A stretch of DNA of 64,000 bases from Bacteroidales bacterium UBA4179 (GTDB lineage Bacteria; Bacteroidota; Bacteroidia; Bacteroidales; Dysgonomonadaceae), in contig DFUT01000039.1 of NCBI GenBank assembly GCA_002381125.1, forward strand, positions 1-64,000, in the 5' to 3' direction. The translations under genes and the position numbers were made by a program. Every line of letters begins with the position of its first letter. The stretch's first letter is position 1. This document shows, one piece after another, positions 26,852 to 35,565 of the stretch. Below the pieces are notes generated by a model, which saw nothing but the letters and a program-made list of their open reading frames with translations, had not been told where the DNA came from and did no database searches.

Positions 26852-27871
26852 ATGGATAAAACGGTAAGGAATTTTAAGCATACGATTCTCGGAGGCCGTT
26901 TTTCGGGATTCGTTGCGGCGATTGCCGTTATTGTTATGCGTGTATTGATGTTTTTGAATGGAGACATCCCTCAAAATGAATTTTCCGATTCGAGTTTCGT
27001 ATGGAAATTTCTTGCTCCTTTTTTTTCTGACCCGCGCGTTTCTTTTGGTGCTTCCACTTTGTCGATTTTCATTATTGCAGCAATTATTTCGCATCTCAAT
27101 CGTCGGTTTACCCTTATAAGGGGGCGTACCGTTTTGCCATTTGCCGTTCCGCTTTTTCTTTTCAGCCTTCATCCGTATTTTTTGGCAATGACGCCCGATT
27201 TTGTGGCTGTGTTTTTTTTATTGTGGGCTTTGTTCCCTTTGCTGAATTCGTATCATCGGAGCAATCCCCGGGTGTTTGCTTTTCAGTCTGCCGTATTGAT
27301 CGGCATAGCCGGTGTTTTTCAAATTTATGCCCTTCTTCTTTTGCCGTTGTGGTGGTGGGGCGAAAGGATGGTAAGGGGATTTAAATTTAAATCGTTTGTT
27401 GCTTCACTGATAGGTGTCGGATTGGTTTATTGGTTGGTATTTGCCTTGTTTGTTTTTTGGGGGCGTATCGAAGAATTTACAGCTCTTTTTGATTTTATTG
27501 CTCGGATATCCATCACGCAATTTTTTGAATTTTCTGTCGTCCAATGGGTGTTTTCCGGGATAATTGTTGTTCTTCTTCTCGCCTTTGTTGTTATGGTGAA
27601 CCGAAAATCTTCCCGCGACAAGGTATTGACTCAAATATTGTTGGGCTTTCTTAGTTTTATGGTGATTTGTACCCTTGTCTTGCAAGTTCTTTATCGGTCA
27701 AACACACTTTTTTGGTTTACTTTTGCACTTGCCTTGCTCTCTTTCCTCATTGCCTATTATTATTCGTTGGTCGAAAGCAAATGGCAGGTTTATTCGTTCT
27801 ATCTTCTCTTTAGCGTATTTATTTTGATTTATTGTGCCAATTATTTTTCATTTATGCCTGCTTTTTTATAA
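26852..27871 (+). CDS. DUF6427-like polytopic membrane protein
   Basis: This 339-aa hydrophobic protein has about nine to ten predicted transmembrane helices, rich in Phe/Leu/Trp and with few charged residues apart from short loops (HLNRRF, GERMVRGFKFK, NRKSSRDK). It resembles the DUF6427 family found in Bacteroidota, for which no function is assigned. It begins 11 bases after purD and is probably co-transcribed with it, a conserved neighbourhood in Bacteroidales as far as I recall. There are no catalytic motifs I can name. Confidence 0.7.
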   Translation: MDKTVRNFKHTILGGRFSGFVAAIAVIVMRVLMFLNGDIPQNEFSDSSFVWKFLAPFFSDPRVSFGASTLSIFIIAAIISHLNRRFTLIRGRTVLPFAVPLFLFSLHPYFLAMTPDFVAVFFLLWALFPLLNSYHRSNPRVFAFQSAVLIGIAGVFQIYALLLLPLWWWGERMVRGFKFKSFVASLIGVGLVYWLVFALFVFWGRIEEFTALFDFIARISITQFFEFSVVQWVFSGIIVVLLLAFVVMVNRKSSRDKVLTQILLGFLSFMVICTLVLQVLYRSNTLFWFTFALALLSFLIAYYYSLVESKWQVYSFYLLFSVFILIYCANYFSFMPAFL

Positions 27872-27916
27872 CAAAAGAGGGGCATTGAGCGTTAATAAAG
27901 AAAGGATTTGAACAAA

Positions 27917-27923
27917 AAGGAGG
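27917..27923 (+). promoter_or_regulatory. Strong Shine-Dalgarno before the DUF4251 gene
   Basis: AAGGAGG lies seven bases before the ATG at 27931. Such a site is rare in this window. Confidence 0.65.
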
Positions 27924-27930
27924 CAATCAC

Positions 27931-28434
27931 ATGAAAAAACGGTTTTTTTATGCTGCTTTGGTCTTTTCTTTCGGTTTGATTTTTCAAACAGGATGTAAAA
28001 CTGCTCAGACTGCGGCCGAAAAGAAAACCAAAGCTGCCGAAATCGGTCAAAAAATCAACGATTTCGAATTCACATTCAAAGCAACGCATGCCTATCCAAC
28101 CGGGTATCGGGCTATTTACTTGAGTCCGTATTATTATTTGAAAGTATCGAAGGATGCCGTTACTGCTTATTTGCCTTACTATGGACGTGCTTATACGGCA
28201 CCTATGGATCCCGCGCAAGGAGGCATTAAGTTTACCAGTACCGATTTCGAATATGAAGTGAGCAAGGGAAAACGAGAGGGAAATTGGCAGGTGCGCATAA
28301 AGACACATGATACGGATCGCGAAATCATTTTATTTCTTGATATTTGGGAAAACGGATCGGCCCGGCTCGATGTAACCGACCCCAATCGTCAACCCATTTC
28401 ATTTCAGGGAGATATCGAAATAAAAAAGGGATAA
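27931..28434 (+). CDS. DUF4251 lipoprotein
   Basis: This 167-aa exported protein has a lipoprotein signal (FFYAALVFSFGLIFQTGCKT, Cys about 23), a short Ala/Lys-rich linker and a DUF4251 domain with FEFTFKATHAYPTGYRAI and YYLKVSKDAVTAYLPYYGRAY. DUF4251 proteins are common Bacteroidales periplasmic or outer-membrane lipoproteins with a beta-rich fold and no known activity. Translation is supported by AAGGAGG seven bases upstream. Transcription ends at a perfect hairpin shared with the facing tRNA-Leu. It lies 59 bases after the DUF6427 gene. Confidence 0.85.
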   Translation: MKKRFFYAALVFSFGLIFQTGCKTAQTAAEKKTKAAEIGQKINDFEFTFKATHAYPTGYRAIYLSPYYYLKVSKDAVTAYLPYYGRAYTAPMDPAQGGIKFTSTDFEYEVSKGKREGNWQVRIKTHDTDREIILFLDIWENGSARLDVTDPNRQPISFQGDIEIKKG

Positions 28435-28440
28435 AAAAAT

Positions 28441-28477
28441 CTTCCGAGAATATTTTCTCGTTCTCGGAAGATTTTTT
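28441..28477. terminator. Bidirectional Rho-independent terminator
   Basis: CTTCCGAGAA (28441-28450) and TTCTCGGAAG (28461-28470) form a perfect 10-bp stem with A runs to the left and T7 to the right. It serves the DUF4251 gene on the plus strand and the tRNA-Leu/purN transcript on the minus strand. Confidence 0.85.
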
Positions 28478-28479
28478 TG

Positions 28480-28561
28480 TGCGGCTGAAGGGACTCGAAC
28501 CCCCACGCCTTTCGGCACCAGATCCTAAGTCTGGCGCGGCTACCAATTACGCCACAGCCGC
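28480..28561 (-). tRNA. tRNA-Leu (anticodon TAG)
   Basis: The minus strand folds as a class II tRNA. The acceptor GCGGCTG (5') pairs with CAGCCGC (3'), discriminator A at 28480, D-arm GCGTAATTGGTAGCCGC, anticodon stem GCCAGA/TCTGGT with loop CTTAGGA giving anticodon TAG, a long variable arm TGCCGAAAGGCG, and T-arm GGGGGTTCGAGTCCC. The CCA end is not encoded. It lies 67 bases downstream of purN on the same strand and may share its transcript. The hairpin at 28441-28470 terminates it. Confidence 0.95.
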
Positions 28562-28628
28562 AAATCGAGAACAAAGATAATACTTTTTCTCCTATTTTTG
28601 ATTTTGTACGCTTTTTCTCGGTTGCAAT

Positions 28629-29237
28629 TTATCGGTGTTGTTCGGAGTCTTTCTCGTCGAATCCTTTGCAAACCTTTTTTGCTATTTTTTCTATTACCTG
28701 CGGATAATATTCATATTCCAGTTTATGTACTCGTTGAGCCAATTCTTCGGGTGTGTCCGAAGGCAGAACGGGGCAACGGGCCTGAAAAATGACCTCCCCT
28801 TCGTCGTATTGTTCGTTTACGAAATGAATCGTAATCCCCGATTCCTTATCCCCTGCTTGGATCACAGCCCGATGTACGCGATCGCCATACATGCCTTTCC
28901 CTCCATATTTGGGCAACAATGCAGGATGAATGTTGATGATGCGTTGAGGATAGGCTTTCAGGATAGGATCCGGAACTTTCAGCAGAAATCCTGCCAATAC
29001 AATGAAATCGATTTGGTATTCCCGTAATTTTTGAAGAACGGGATCTCCCTTGTCAAACTCTTCTTTGGAAAAAGTATACGAAGGGACTCCCAAATTTTTT
29101 GCCCGCGTGTGTACATAGGCATTTTGGTTGTTCGATAAGACAAGAGCTACCCGCATCTCTTCATTATCCTTAAAATACCGAATGATATTTTCGGCATTTG
29201 ATCCATTCCCCGACGCAAAAACAGCTATATTTATCAT
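28629..29237 (-). CDS. purN: Phosphoribosylglycinamide formyltransferase
   Basis: PurN transfers a formyl group from 10-formyltetrahydrofolate to GAR, the third step of purine synthesis. The 202-aa protein starts at MINIAVFASGNGSNAENI. An in-frame ATG at 29270 would add 11 unlike residues. The formyltransferase core is present: GFLLKVPDPIL, then NIHPALLPKYGGKGMYG with the catalytic Asn-His pair, and the Asp loop VNEQYDEGEVIFQ. Normal length. It is divergent from acpP and upstream of tRNA-Leu. No clear TAnnTTTG box was seen before it. Confidence 0.95.
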   Translation of the reverse strand: MINIAVFASGNGSNAENIIRYFKDNEEMRVALVLSNNQNAYVHTRAKNLGVPSYTFSKEEFDKGDPVLQKLREYQIDFIVLAGFLLKVPDPILKAYPQRIINIHPALLPKYGGKGMYGDRVHRAVIQAGDKESGITIHFVNEQYDEGEVIFQARCPVLPSDTPEELAQRVHKLEYEYYPQVIEKIAKKVCKGFDEKDSEQHR

Positions 29238-29391
29238 ATTGATGAGTGATTTTATGCACAAAAAATGCAAAAATGTGCAGTTTTTATGAATTTATTACCT
29301 AAAATGTTATGTGGTTCAGGAAAAAATACTTTACTTTGCATCGCAAATTTAGAAATAAAATTTTTTTATTTATTAATTAATATCGAAAATT

Positions 29392-29628
29392 ATGTCTGAA
29401 GTAGCACAAAGAGTAAAATCGATTATCGTCGATAAATTAGGAGTTGAAGAATCAGAAGTAACAGAAACTGCAAGTTTCACCAATGATCTGGGAGCCGACT
29501 CTCTTGATACCGTTGAATTGATCATGGAGTTTGAAAAGGAATTCGATATTTCCATTCCCGATGATCAAGCAGAAAAGATTTCTACTGTGGGCGATGCTAT
29601 CGCTTACATAGAACAACATGCAAAATAA
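29392..29628 (+). CDS. acpP: Acyl carrier protein
   Basis: ACP carries growing fatty acyl chains on a phosphopantetheine arm. The 78-aa acidic helical protein has the attachment motif GADSLDTVE with Ser37. It is followed by fabF (18 bases) and rnc, the classic acpP-fabF-rnc order. Upstream, TACTTTG at 29332-29338 is one base short of the TAnnTTTG promoter box and may drive the operon. Confidence 0.97.
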   Translation: MSEVAQRVKSIIVDKLGVEESEVTETASFTNDLGADSLDTVELIMEFEKEFDISIPDDQAEKISTVGDAIAYIEQHAK

Positions 29629-29646
29629 TCCGTTTTTAGGTAATTT

Positions 29647-30909
29647 ATGGAAATTAAAAGAGTAGTAGTAACAGGTCTGGGATCCGTTACGCCTCTTGGC
29701 AACGATGTTGAAACAACGTGGAAAAATGCCATTGCGGGCAAGAGCGGAGCCGGACCTATTACTCAATTTGATGCTTCATTATTCAAAACCCAATTTGCCT
29801 GCGAAGTGAAAGGCTTCGATCCGAGTGAGCTTTTCGAACGAAAAGAAATGCGAAAATACGATCGTTATTCTCAATTGGCCATTAAAGCTGCCAAAGAAGC
29901 GGTAGAAAATTCGGGATTGGATTTTGAAAAGGAAGATACGAATCGGATTGGGGTTATTTTTTCTGCGGGTATTGGAGGAATAAAAACATTTGAAGAAGAG
30001 GTAGGCGGTTATTATCTTGCAAAAGACAAAGGCCCTCGTTTCAGCCCTTTTTTCATTCCGAAAATGATAGCGGATATCGCCGCAGGCCATATCTCTATGA
30101 TTTATGGATTGAGAGGCCCGAATTATGCTACCGTTTCTGCCTGTGCTTCTTCTACGCATGCTATTGCCGATGCTTTTAATCTTATTCGGTTAGGTAAGGC
30201 CAATGCCATTGTTAGTGGTGGAGCAGAAGCTACAATAAGTCCCTCTGCCGTTGGCGGGTTCAATTCCATGCATGCACTGTCAACCCGTAACGATTCTCCA
30301 GAAACCGCTTCGCGGCCATTTAGTGCAAGTCGCGACGGTTTTGTGATTGGCGAGGGTGCCGGATGTATAATTCTCGAAGAGATGGAACATGCCGTTGCTC
30401 GTGGAGCAACCATTTATGCCGAAGTGGTAGGAGAAGGCATGTCGGCCGATGCTTACCATATAACTGCTTCGCATCCCGACGGACTCGGTGCCAAGTTGGT
30501 TATGCATAATGCACTGGACGATGCTCAAATGTGTCCGGAAGATATCGACTACATTAATGTGCACGGTACATCGACTCCTGTAGGCGATATTTCCGAGGCA
30601 AAGGCCATTATCGATGTTTTTGGAGAGCACAGCTATAAGTTGAATATCAGTTCAACAAAATCGATGACAGGACATCTGCTGGGTGCCGCAGGCGCCGTAG
30701 AAGCGGTGCTTACGATATTGGCCATGCGCGATTCCATTGTTCCGCCGACTATCAATCACGCCGAAGGTGATGATGATCCCGAGATCGACTATAATCTTAA
30801 TTTCACATTCAATAAAGCTCAAGAAAGAGAAATAAGAGCTGCATTATCCAACACATTTGGCTTTGGAGGACACAACGCATCTGTAATTTTCAAACAATTT
30901 AAAAAATAG
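29647..30909 (+). CDS. fabF: Beta-ketoacyl-ACP synthase II
   Basis: FabF condenses malonyl-ACP with acyl-ACP to lengthen fatty acids, type II system, cytosol. The 420-aa thiolase-fold enzyme has nucleophile Cys166 in VSACASSTHA, the two His motifs VHGTSTP and KSMTGHLLGAAGA, and the C-terminal NTFGFGGHNA loop. Full length. It lies 18 bases after acpP and one base before rnc, so all three are co-transcribed. Confidence 0.97.
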   Translation: MEIKRVVVTGLGSVTPLGNDVETTWKNAIAGKSGAGPITQFDASLFKTQFACEVKGFDPSELFERKEMRKYDRYSQLAIKAAKEAVENSGLDFEKEDTNRIGVIFSAGIGGIKTFEEEVGGYYLAKDKGPRFSPFFIPKMIADIAAGHISMIYGLRGPNYATVSACASSTHAIADAFNLIRLGKANAIVSGGAEATISPSAVGGFNSMHALSTRNDSPETASRPFSASRDGFVIGEGAGCIILEEMEHAVARGATIYAEVVGEGMSADAYHITASHPDGLGAKLVMHNALDDAQMCPEDIDYINVHGTSTPVGDISEAKAIIDVFGEHSYKLNISSTKSMTGHLLGAAGAVEAVLTILAMRDSIVPPTINHAEGDDDPEIDYNLNFTFNKAQEREIRAALSNTFGFGGHNASVIFKQFKK

Positions 30910-30910
30910 C

Positions 30911-31756
30911 GTGTTCAGAAAATTAGGTCGACAGATACGGGCTATTCCTCACAAAGGAAAAGAGCCTTATCTGTCGTTTTACAAAATTCTCGGATTTTAT
31001 CCCGACCGTATCGATTTATATAAAGAAGCCGTTACCCACAGATCATCCCCCATGCGTTCAAGTAATGGGAGATTGATAAACAACGAACGCCTTGAATTCT
31101 TGGGAGATGCCATTCTTGATGCGATCGTTGCCGACATCCTTTATAAAGAGTTTCGAAGCAAAAAAGAAGGTTTTCTTACCAATATGCGTTCGCGTATTGT
31201 TCAGCGCGACACGCTGAATAAATTGGCCGTGGAGCTGGGATTGGATAAACTGATTGTATCGTCCACACGGAATTTGGCCCATAACACCAATATCCACGGT
31301 GATGCACTCGAAGCCCTCATTGGCGCCATTTACTTGGATCAAGGCTATCGTGTGGCAAAGAAATTTGTATTCGAAACGCTCATCAAGCAACATTTGAGCA
31401 TAGAAGAGGTAATGAAGTCGGAGGTTGATTTCAAGTCAAGATTGATCGAGTGGGGGCAAAAAAACAAAATCGATGTAAGTTTCAACGTCATAGAATCGTC
31501 ATACGATGAGCACAACAATCCGGTCTTTGTGGCGTGTGTTTCCGTTGGCGATATAGAGATAGGAACAGGGATGGGATATTCGAAGAAAGAATCGCATCAG
31601 ATGGCTGCAAAAGAAGCTATTCAACGAATTCGGGACGATAAGGCTCTTCGGCAAACCCTCATAAGTACAACCAAGAAAGATACCGATGAAAAATCGCCGG
31701 AGCCGAACGAAACCGATTTTGATGATCTAAACAACGAATTTTTATCCGAACCTTAA
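30911..31756 (+). CDS. rnc: Ribonuclease III
   Basis: RNase III cleaves double-stranded RNA in rRNA maturation and mRNA decay. The 281-aa protein starts at a GTG two bases after the fabF stop. The endonuclease domain has NERLEFLGDAILD (about 58-70) and the second acidic motif DALEALIGAIYLDQG. A double-stranded RNA-binding domain spans about 175-245 (FKSRLIEWGQKN to KEAIQRI). An acidic C-terminal tail of about 30 residues extends beyond the E. coli-type length of 226. Last gene of acpP-fabF-rnc, facing pfkA. Confidence 0.95.
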   Translation: MFRKLGRQIRAIPHKGKEPYLSFYKILGFYPDRIDLYKEAVTHRSSPMRSSNGRLINNERLEFLGDAILDAIVADILYKEFRSKKEGFLTNMRSRIVQRDTLNKLAVELGLDKLIVSSTRNLAHNTNIHGDALEALIGAIYLDQGYRVAKKFVFETLIKQHLSIEEVMKSEVDFKSRLIEWGQKNKIDVSFNVIESSYDEHNNPVFVACVSVGDIEIGTGMGYSKKESHQMAAKEAIQRIRDDKALRQTLISTTKKDTDEKSPEPNETDFDDLNNEFLSEP

Positions 31757-31780
31757 AGATTTCACTTATTCCCCCGACAT

Positions 31781-32800
31781 TTATCGAATACCGAAAGATA
31801 TGCCCATTTTTTTCCCTTGAACCACTAGTGGAGTATGGGGCGTTACCAATCGAAGTTTTCCCGCTACATCTTTAAGAGGAACATCCGTGATTTCGTTTCT
31901 GATTTTTGCGACCATACGTCCAAATTTTTTTTCGTGGATGAGTTGTACGGCATGTCCTCCGAATAATGTTCCCAAATTACGGTCGTATGGAGAAGGCGAT
32001 CCCCCTCTTTGTATATATCCAAGCACGGTTTCTCGAGTTTCGAACCCGGTGAGTTTTTCTATTTCTCGGGCAAAAAACATAGCAGGTCGTTCTTTGCTCT
32101 TAGGAATTTTAATACCTTCGGCAACAGCCACGATGGAATATGCTTTTCCCACTTCCATTCGTTTTTTTATTTTTTCGAGAATTACCTCCATATCATAACC
32201 CAGTTCGGGAAGCAAAATTATGTCGGCACCCCCTGCCATACCGGCGTAAAGGGTTATCCAACCGGCGTGATGCCCCATTAGCTCGATAACCATCACACGG
32301 CGATGTGAACTTGCGGTGGAATGCAATCGGTCAATGGCTTCGGTAGCAATGTTGACGGCCGAATCGAATCCGAAAGTAATATCGGTGCCATACACATCGT
32401 TGTCAATGGTTTTCGGTATTCCCACAACGTTTAAACCCAGTTGCGAAAGCATCCATGTGGTAAGCTGCGTACCGTTTCCTCCGATACAAACCAGTCCATC
32501 CAGATTCAGTTCGTGATAGCATCTTTTTATTTGTTCCCTATCTTTTTCGTCGGGAGAAGTAATCATTTTTCGGAAAACCTTTTCGCGTGTTGTTCCCAGG
32601 ATGGTCCCTCCTAAATTTAGGATTCCCGACAAGGAGGAATCGGTAAGTTCGACAACATCCTTATAAAGCAGACCCGAAAAGCCGTTGAGAATTCCAATGA
32701 CTTCCATTCCGTAGTGATTGATGGCAGTTTTCCCGACTCCTCTGATCGTTGCGTTTATTCCCGGGCAATCGCCTCCTGAACTAAGAATACCTATTCTCAT
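31781..32800 (-). CDS. pfkA: 6-phosphofructokinase with mixed donor-site motifs
   Basis: This 339-aa phosphofructokinase phosphorylates fructose 6-phosphate in glycolysis. The N-terminus reads GILSSGGDCPGINATIRG. The usual GGDGS nucleotide motif reads GGNGT (about 107-111), retaining the Gly typical of ATP enzymes, while PGTIDND reads PKTIDND (about 129-135), with the Lys typical of PPi-dependent enzymes. This combination is known from group III phosphofructokinases, which are mostly ATP-dependent when the Gly is kept, so ATP is my preferred donor. MGHHAGWI and PELGYD complete the sugar-phosphate site. Convergent with rnc. Confidence 0.9.
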   Translation of the reverse strand: MRIGILSSGGDCPGINATIRGVGKTAINHYGMEVIGILNGFSGLLYKDVVELTDSSLSGILNLGGTILGTTREKVFRKMITSPDEKDREQIKRCYHELNLDGLVCIGGNGTQLTTWMLSQLGLNVVGIPKTIDNDVYGTDITFGFDSAVNIATEAIDRLHSTASSHRRVMVIELMGHHAGWITLYAGMAGGADIILLPELGYDMEVILEKIKKRMEVGKAYSIVAVAEGIKIPKSKERPAMFFAREIEKLTGFETRETVLGYIQRGGSPSPYDRNLGTLFGGHAVQLIHEKKFGRMVAKIRNEITDVPLKDVAGKLRLVTPHTPLVVQGKKMGISFGIR

Positions 32801-32912
32801 GTTTATGTTGTTTTTTTTCGATCAATCCGACACAAAGGAAATAAAAAAGGGCAAACAAGGATTCATCAAACCCATTTTTTTCTAAAATCTTTTTCGAGTT
32901 GAAAATCGCCGT

Positions 32913-33734
32913 TTATTCTTTTCTTGTCCTTTTTTCCTCTGTTTCGTCGGGCAATACCAATTGTGCCTCTTTATTGAAAAAAACTTTATACGCCTTGTGA
33001 ACGAAGATCAGTACCGTGAATGCCACACTGCCCAGAATACCCAGCATAATGGCAATTTGGTATTTGATGGCTATCAGAGGCGATGTGCCCGAAAGGATTT
33101 GTCCGGTCATCATTCCGGGAAGGAAAACGATGCCCATTCCCAGCATCGAGTTGATGGTTGGGAGAATGGACGCATCGAAAGCCTTGTTGACAATGTCTTT
33201 TGACGCCATTTTGGGCGTGGCTCCCAGCATCAGCGCTCCTTCAACCCGATCACGTTCCGTTCGCATACTGTCAATCAGTCGGTTGATTCCCAGTGAAATT
33301 CCCGTCATGGAATTGCCGATGAGCATACCTGCTATGGGGATAAAGTAACGCGGATCGTTCCATGTATCGCTGCCAATCACCACGAGCAGAAAATACATCA
33401 GGCTGAGGGTTGTTCCTCCGATGAGCGAATAGGCGGTTATTATTTTCAACTCCTTGTTCAGCGGCACTTTCACCCTTTTAAAGGTGTTGTTTATTGCGAA
33501 TCCTTCCATCAAGAAGAAAAGAAGAATCAAGAACCAAAAGGAAGGATGATTAAAAAGATAAATGAGAACGTAACCGGCGATAATCAGTTGTAGTGTCATG
33601 CGGATGGTAGACGCTACGATGATTTTTTCGCGTTTTATCCCCATTATGCGTACGATGGCAAGGAGTACAATCACATACGCATAGGCAGCGATAAGCTGGA
33701 GGAGTTCAATATCGACGATTCCGTTTTTATGCAT
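32913..33734 (-). CDS. fetB: ABC transporter permease, FetB/UPF0014 family
   Basis: This 273-aa membrane protein with about seven helices has the UPF0014 signatures MTLQLIIAGYVL, the long cytoplasmic loop ISLGINRLIDSMRTERDRVEGALMLGATPKMA (about 155-187) and FLPGMMTGQILSGTSPLIAIKYQI. With the adjacent ATPase it forms a FetAB/YbbLM-type pair, proposed as an iron exporter in E. coli. It overlaps the ATPase gene by eight bases, so the two are coupled. The charged C-terminus (DETEEKRTRKE) is cytoplasmic. Confidence 0.9.
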   Translation of the reverse strand: MHKNGIVDIELLQLIAAYAYVIVLLAIVRIMGIKREKIIVASTIRMTLQLIIAGYVLIYLFNHPSFWFLILLFFLMEGFAINNTFKRVKVPLNKELKIITAYSLIGGTTLSLMYFLLVVIGSDTWNDPRYFIPIAGMLIGNSMTGISLGINRLIDSMRTERDRVEGALMLGATPKMASKDIVNKAFDASILPTINSMLGMGIVFLPGMMTGQILSGTSPLIAIKYQIAIMLGILGSVAFTVLIFVHKAYKVFFNKEAQLVLPDETEEKRTRKE

Positions 33735-34407
33735 GTTGATTTTGTTTTATGGAAACGATTTCTCCGTTTTCTATTTCGATCATTTCTTCGGCATATTTCC
33801 ATGCCATTGGCGAGGAATGGGTTACGAAAACAATCGACGACTCGTTTCTTCTCCCGAAATCCACCACCTTTTGCATCACCAGGTCTTCCGTGTCTTTGTC
33901 GAGTGCCGACGATGGTTCGTCGAGCAACCATACGCGAGGTTCCATCAGCATGACACGTGCAAGCGCAAGGCGTTGTTTTTCGCCTCCCGACAATCGATGT
34001 GCCGGTTCGTCGAGTTTTTTGTCGAGCCCCACGACATGCAACATATCCATGAGTTTATTGTCAGGCGGAAGTTTTTTCTCCGAAAATTTAAGGCCGATCA
34101 GCAGATTTTCCCGAATATTTCCTTCAAAAATCACCGGTGTTTGGGGCATCATGACCACTTCGCGGCGAAGGGTCACCGCATCAATGGCCTCCAGCGGAAT
34201 ATCCCGATAATAAATCGTGCCGCCGTACGGGGAAATCAATTTGTTCAATAGTTTTAGCAGCGTTGTTTTCCCGCTGCCGCTTCTGCCTACGATAGCCGTG
34301 GTTTTCTTTTCTTTTATTGTCAGTTTCTTTATGTAAAGAATATCCTTGAATTTTACCTTATTGAGTGTGAAAACAGGTTTTTCGCTATCCGGTGATTCCA
34401 TACGCAT
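33727..34407 (-). CDS. fetA: ABC transporter ATP-binding protein, FetA/YbbL-like
   Basis: This 226-aa ABC ATPase has Walker A GRSGSGKTT (about 40-48), a Q-loop near MMPQTP, signature LSGGEKQRLALARV (about 138-151), Walker B VWLLDEPSSALD, and the H-loop VTHSS. It energises the FetB permease downstream. It sits between lpxB and fetB at 11-base and overlapping spacing in the run surE-lpxB-fetA-fetB. An iron role comes from the E. coli FetAB homologues and is not shown by sequence. Confidence 0.9.
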   Translation of the reverse strand: MRMESPDSEKPVFTLNKVKFKDILYIKKLTIKEKKTTAIVGRSGSGKTTLLKLLNKLISPYGGTIYYRDIPLEAIDAVTLRREVVMMPQTPVIFEGNIRENLLIGLKFSEKKLPPDNKLMDMLHVVGLDKKLDEPAHRLSGGEKQRLALARVMLMEPRVWLLDEPSSALDKDTEDLVMQKVVDFGRRNESSIVFVTHSSPMAWKYAEEMIEIENGEIVSIKQNQHA

Positions 34408-34418
34408 GTTTATTGTGG

Positions 34419-35561
34419 TTAAGAAACCGTTTCCTTATTGATCTTTTCGAAGATGATTTGTGCCGCTCTGTCGGAAGCGCCGGGACTACCCAGCACCTCG
34501 CGCATCTCGCGGTAATTTTCCAACATGGTTTGGCGATATCGCTTGACAAATAAAAGGCGGTACAATTCTTTTCGGATATTTTCGACGGTGAAAAATTTGG
34601 CAAACAATTCTTTTACTACTTCCTGCCCGCAGATTAAGTTCACCAGCGAAATATAAGGTGTGTGCAGTATATGGCGGAAGGCCCAATAAGAGAGATGCGG
34701 CAACGGGGTTTTGTAGCATACGGCTTGTGGAACGTCGAGCAGTGCTGTTTCCAGCGTTGCTGTTCCCGAAGTTACCAGCGCAGCGTCGGCCTGTGCCAGT
34801 ATGCGGTAGGTTTGTCCGAAAAGCAAGGTTACCGGGTGTCCGTCAATAAAACGGTTATAGAATGCCGGATCGATGCCCGGCGCACCGGCGATGATGAGTT
34901 GGTATCCGTCGAAGTTTTCAGCAGCCTCCAACATGGTGGGCAAATTAGCCGAAATTTCCTGTTTCCGGCTTCCGGCGAGCAGCGCAATTATGGGTTTGCT
35001 TTCCAGTTGGTTTGCACGAATAAATTCTTCGAATGTTTCGTCTCGATACGCTCTTTCGGCAACGCTGTCCACCGTTGGGTTGCCCACATAGTGCACTTCG
35101 TAATTGTGTTTTTTGTAAAAATCTACCTCAAAAGGGAGAATGCAGAACATCTCATCGACATATTTTTTAAACGATTTCACCCGATATTCTTTCCATGCCC
35201 ACACTTTGGGTGAAATGTAATAATGTACGGGGATCCGGAGTTTCGTTTTCACGAATTTGGCTATTCGAAGGTTGAAACTCGGATAATCAATGAGGATTAC
35301 CACGTCGGGACGATATTCGGCAATATCTTTTTTGCACAGACGGATAGCCTTTATGATTGCGTCGAGATGGGTAATAACGGGAAGAAAGCCCATATACGCC
35401 ATTTCACGGTAATGTTTGACGAGTGTACCTCCTTGAGCCTGCATCAAATCGCCGCCGAAGTAACGAAAATCGGCATGGTTGTCCACTTTTTTCAGCGACT
35501 GTATCAGATTCGACGCATGCAGGTCGCCCGATGCTTCCCCCGCAATCAGGTAGTATTTCAT
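34419..35561 (-). CDS. lpxB: Lipid-A-disaccharide synthase
   Basis: LpxB condenses UDP-2,3-diacylglucosamine with lipid X to form the lipid A disaccharide, at the inner membrane surface. The 380-aa GT-B (GT19) protein begins YYLIAGEASGDLHASNLI (about 3-20), has GGDLMQAQG, VHYYISPKVWAWKEYRVK and the C-terminal ALVTSGTATLETALL donor-site block. Full length. Four bases after surE and 11 before fetA. Together with the LpxH-like gene at 12.4 kb it accounts for two consecutive steps of the pathway. Confidence 0.96.
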   Translation of the reverse strand: MKYYLIAGEASGDLHASNLIQSLKKVDNHADFRYFGGDLMQAQGGTLVKHYREMAYMGFLPVITHLDAIIKAIRLCKKDIAEYRPDVVILIDYPSFNLRIAKFVKTKLRIPVHYYISPKVWAWKEYRVKSFKKYVDEMFCILPFEVDFYKKHNYEVHYVGNPTVDSVAERAYRDETFEEFIRANQLESKPIIALLAGSRKQEISANLPTMLEAAENFDGYQLIIAGAPGIDPAFYNRFIDGHPVTLLFGQTYRILAQADAALVTSGTATLETALLDVPQAVCYKTPLPHLSYWAFRHILHTPYISLVNLICGQEVVKELFAKFFTVENIRKELYRLLFVKRYRQTMLENYREMREVLGSPGASDRAAQIIFEKINKETVS

Positions 35562-35565
35562 TTTT

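Noticed and set aside
31781..32800. Calling the phosphofructokinase PPi-dependent
   Set aside because: The Lys of PKTIDND alone is not enough. The Gly kept in GGNGT favours ATP, so the donor is left open.
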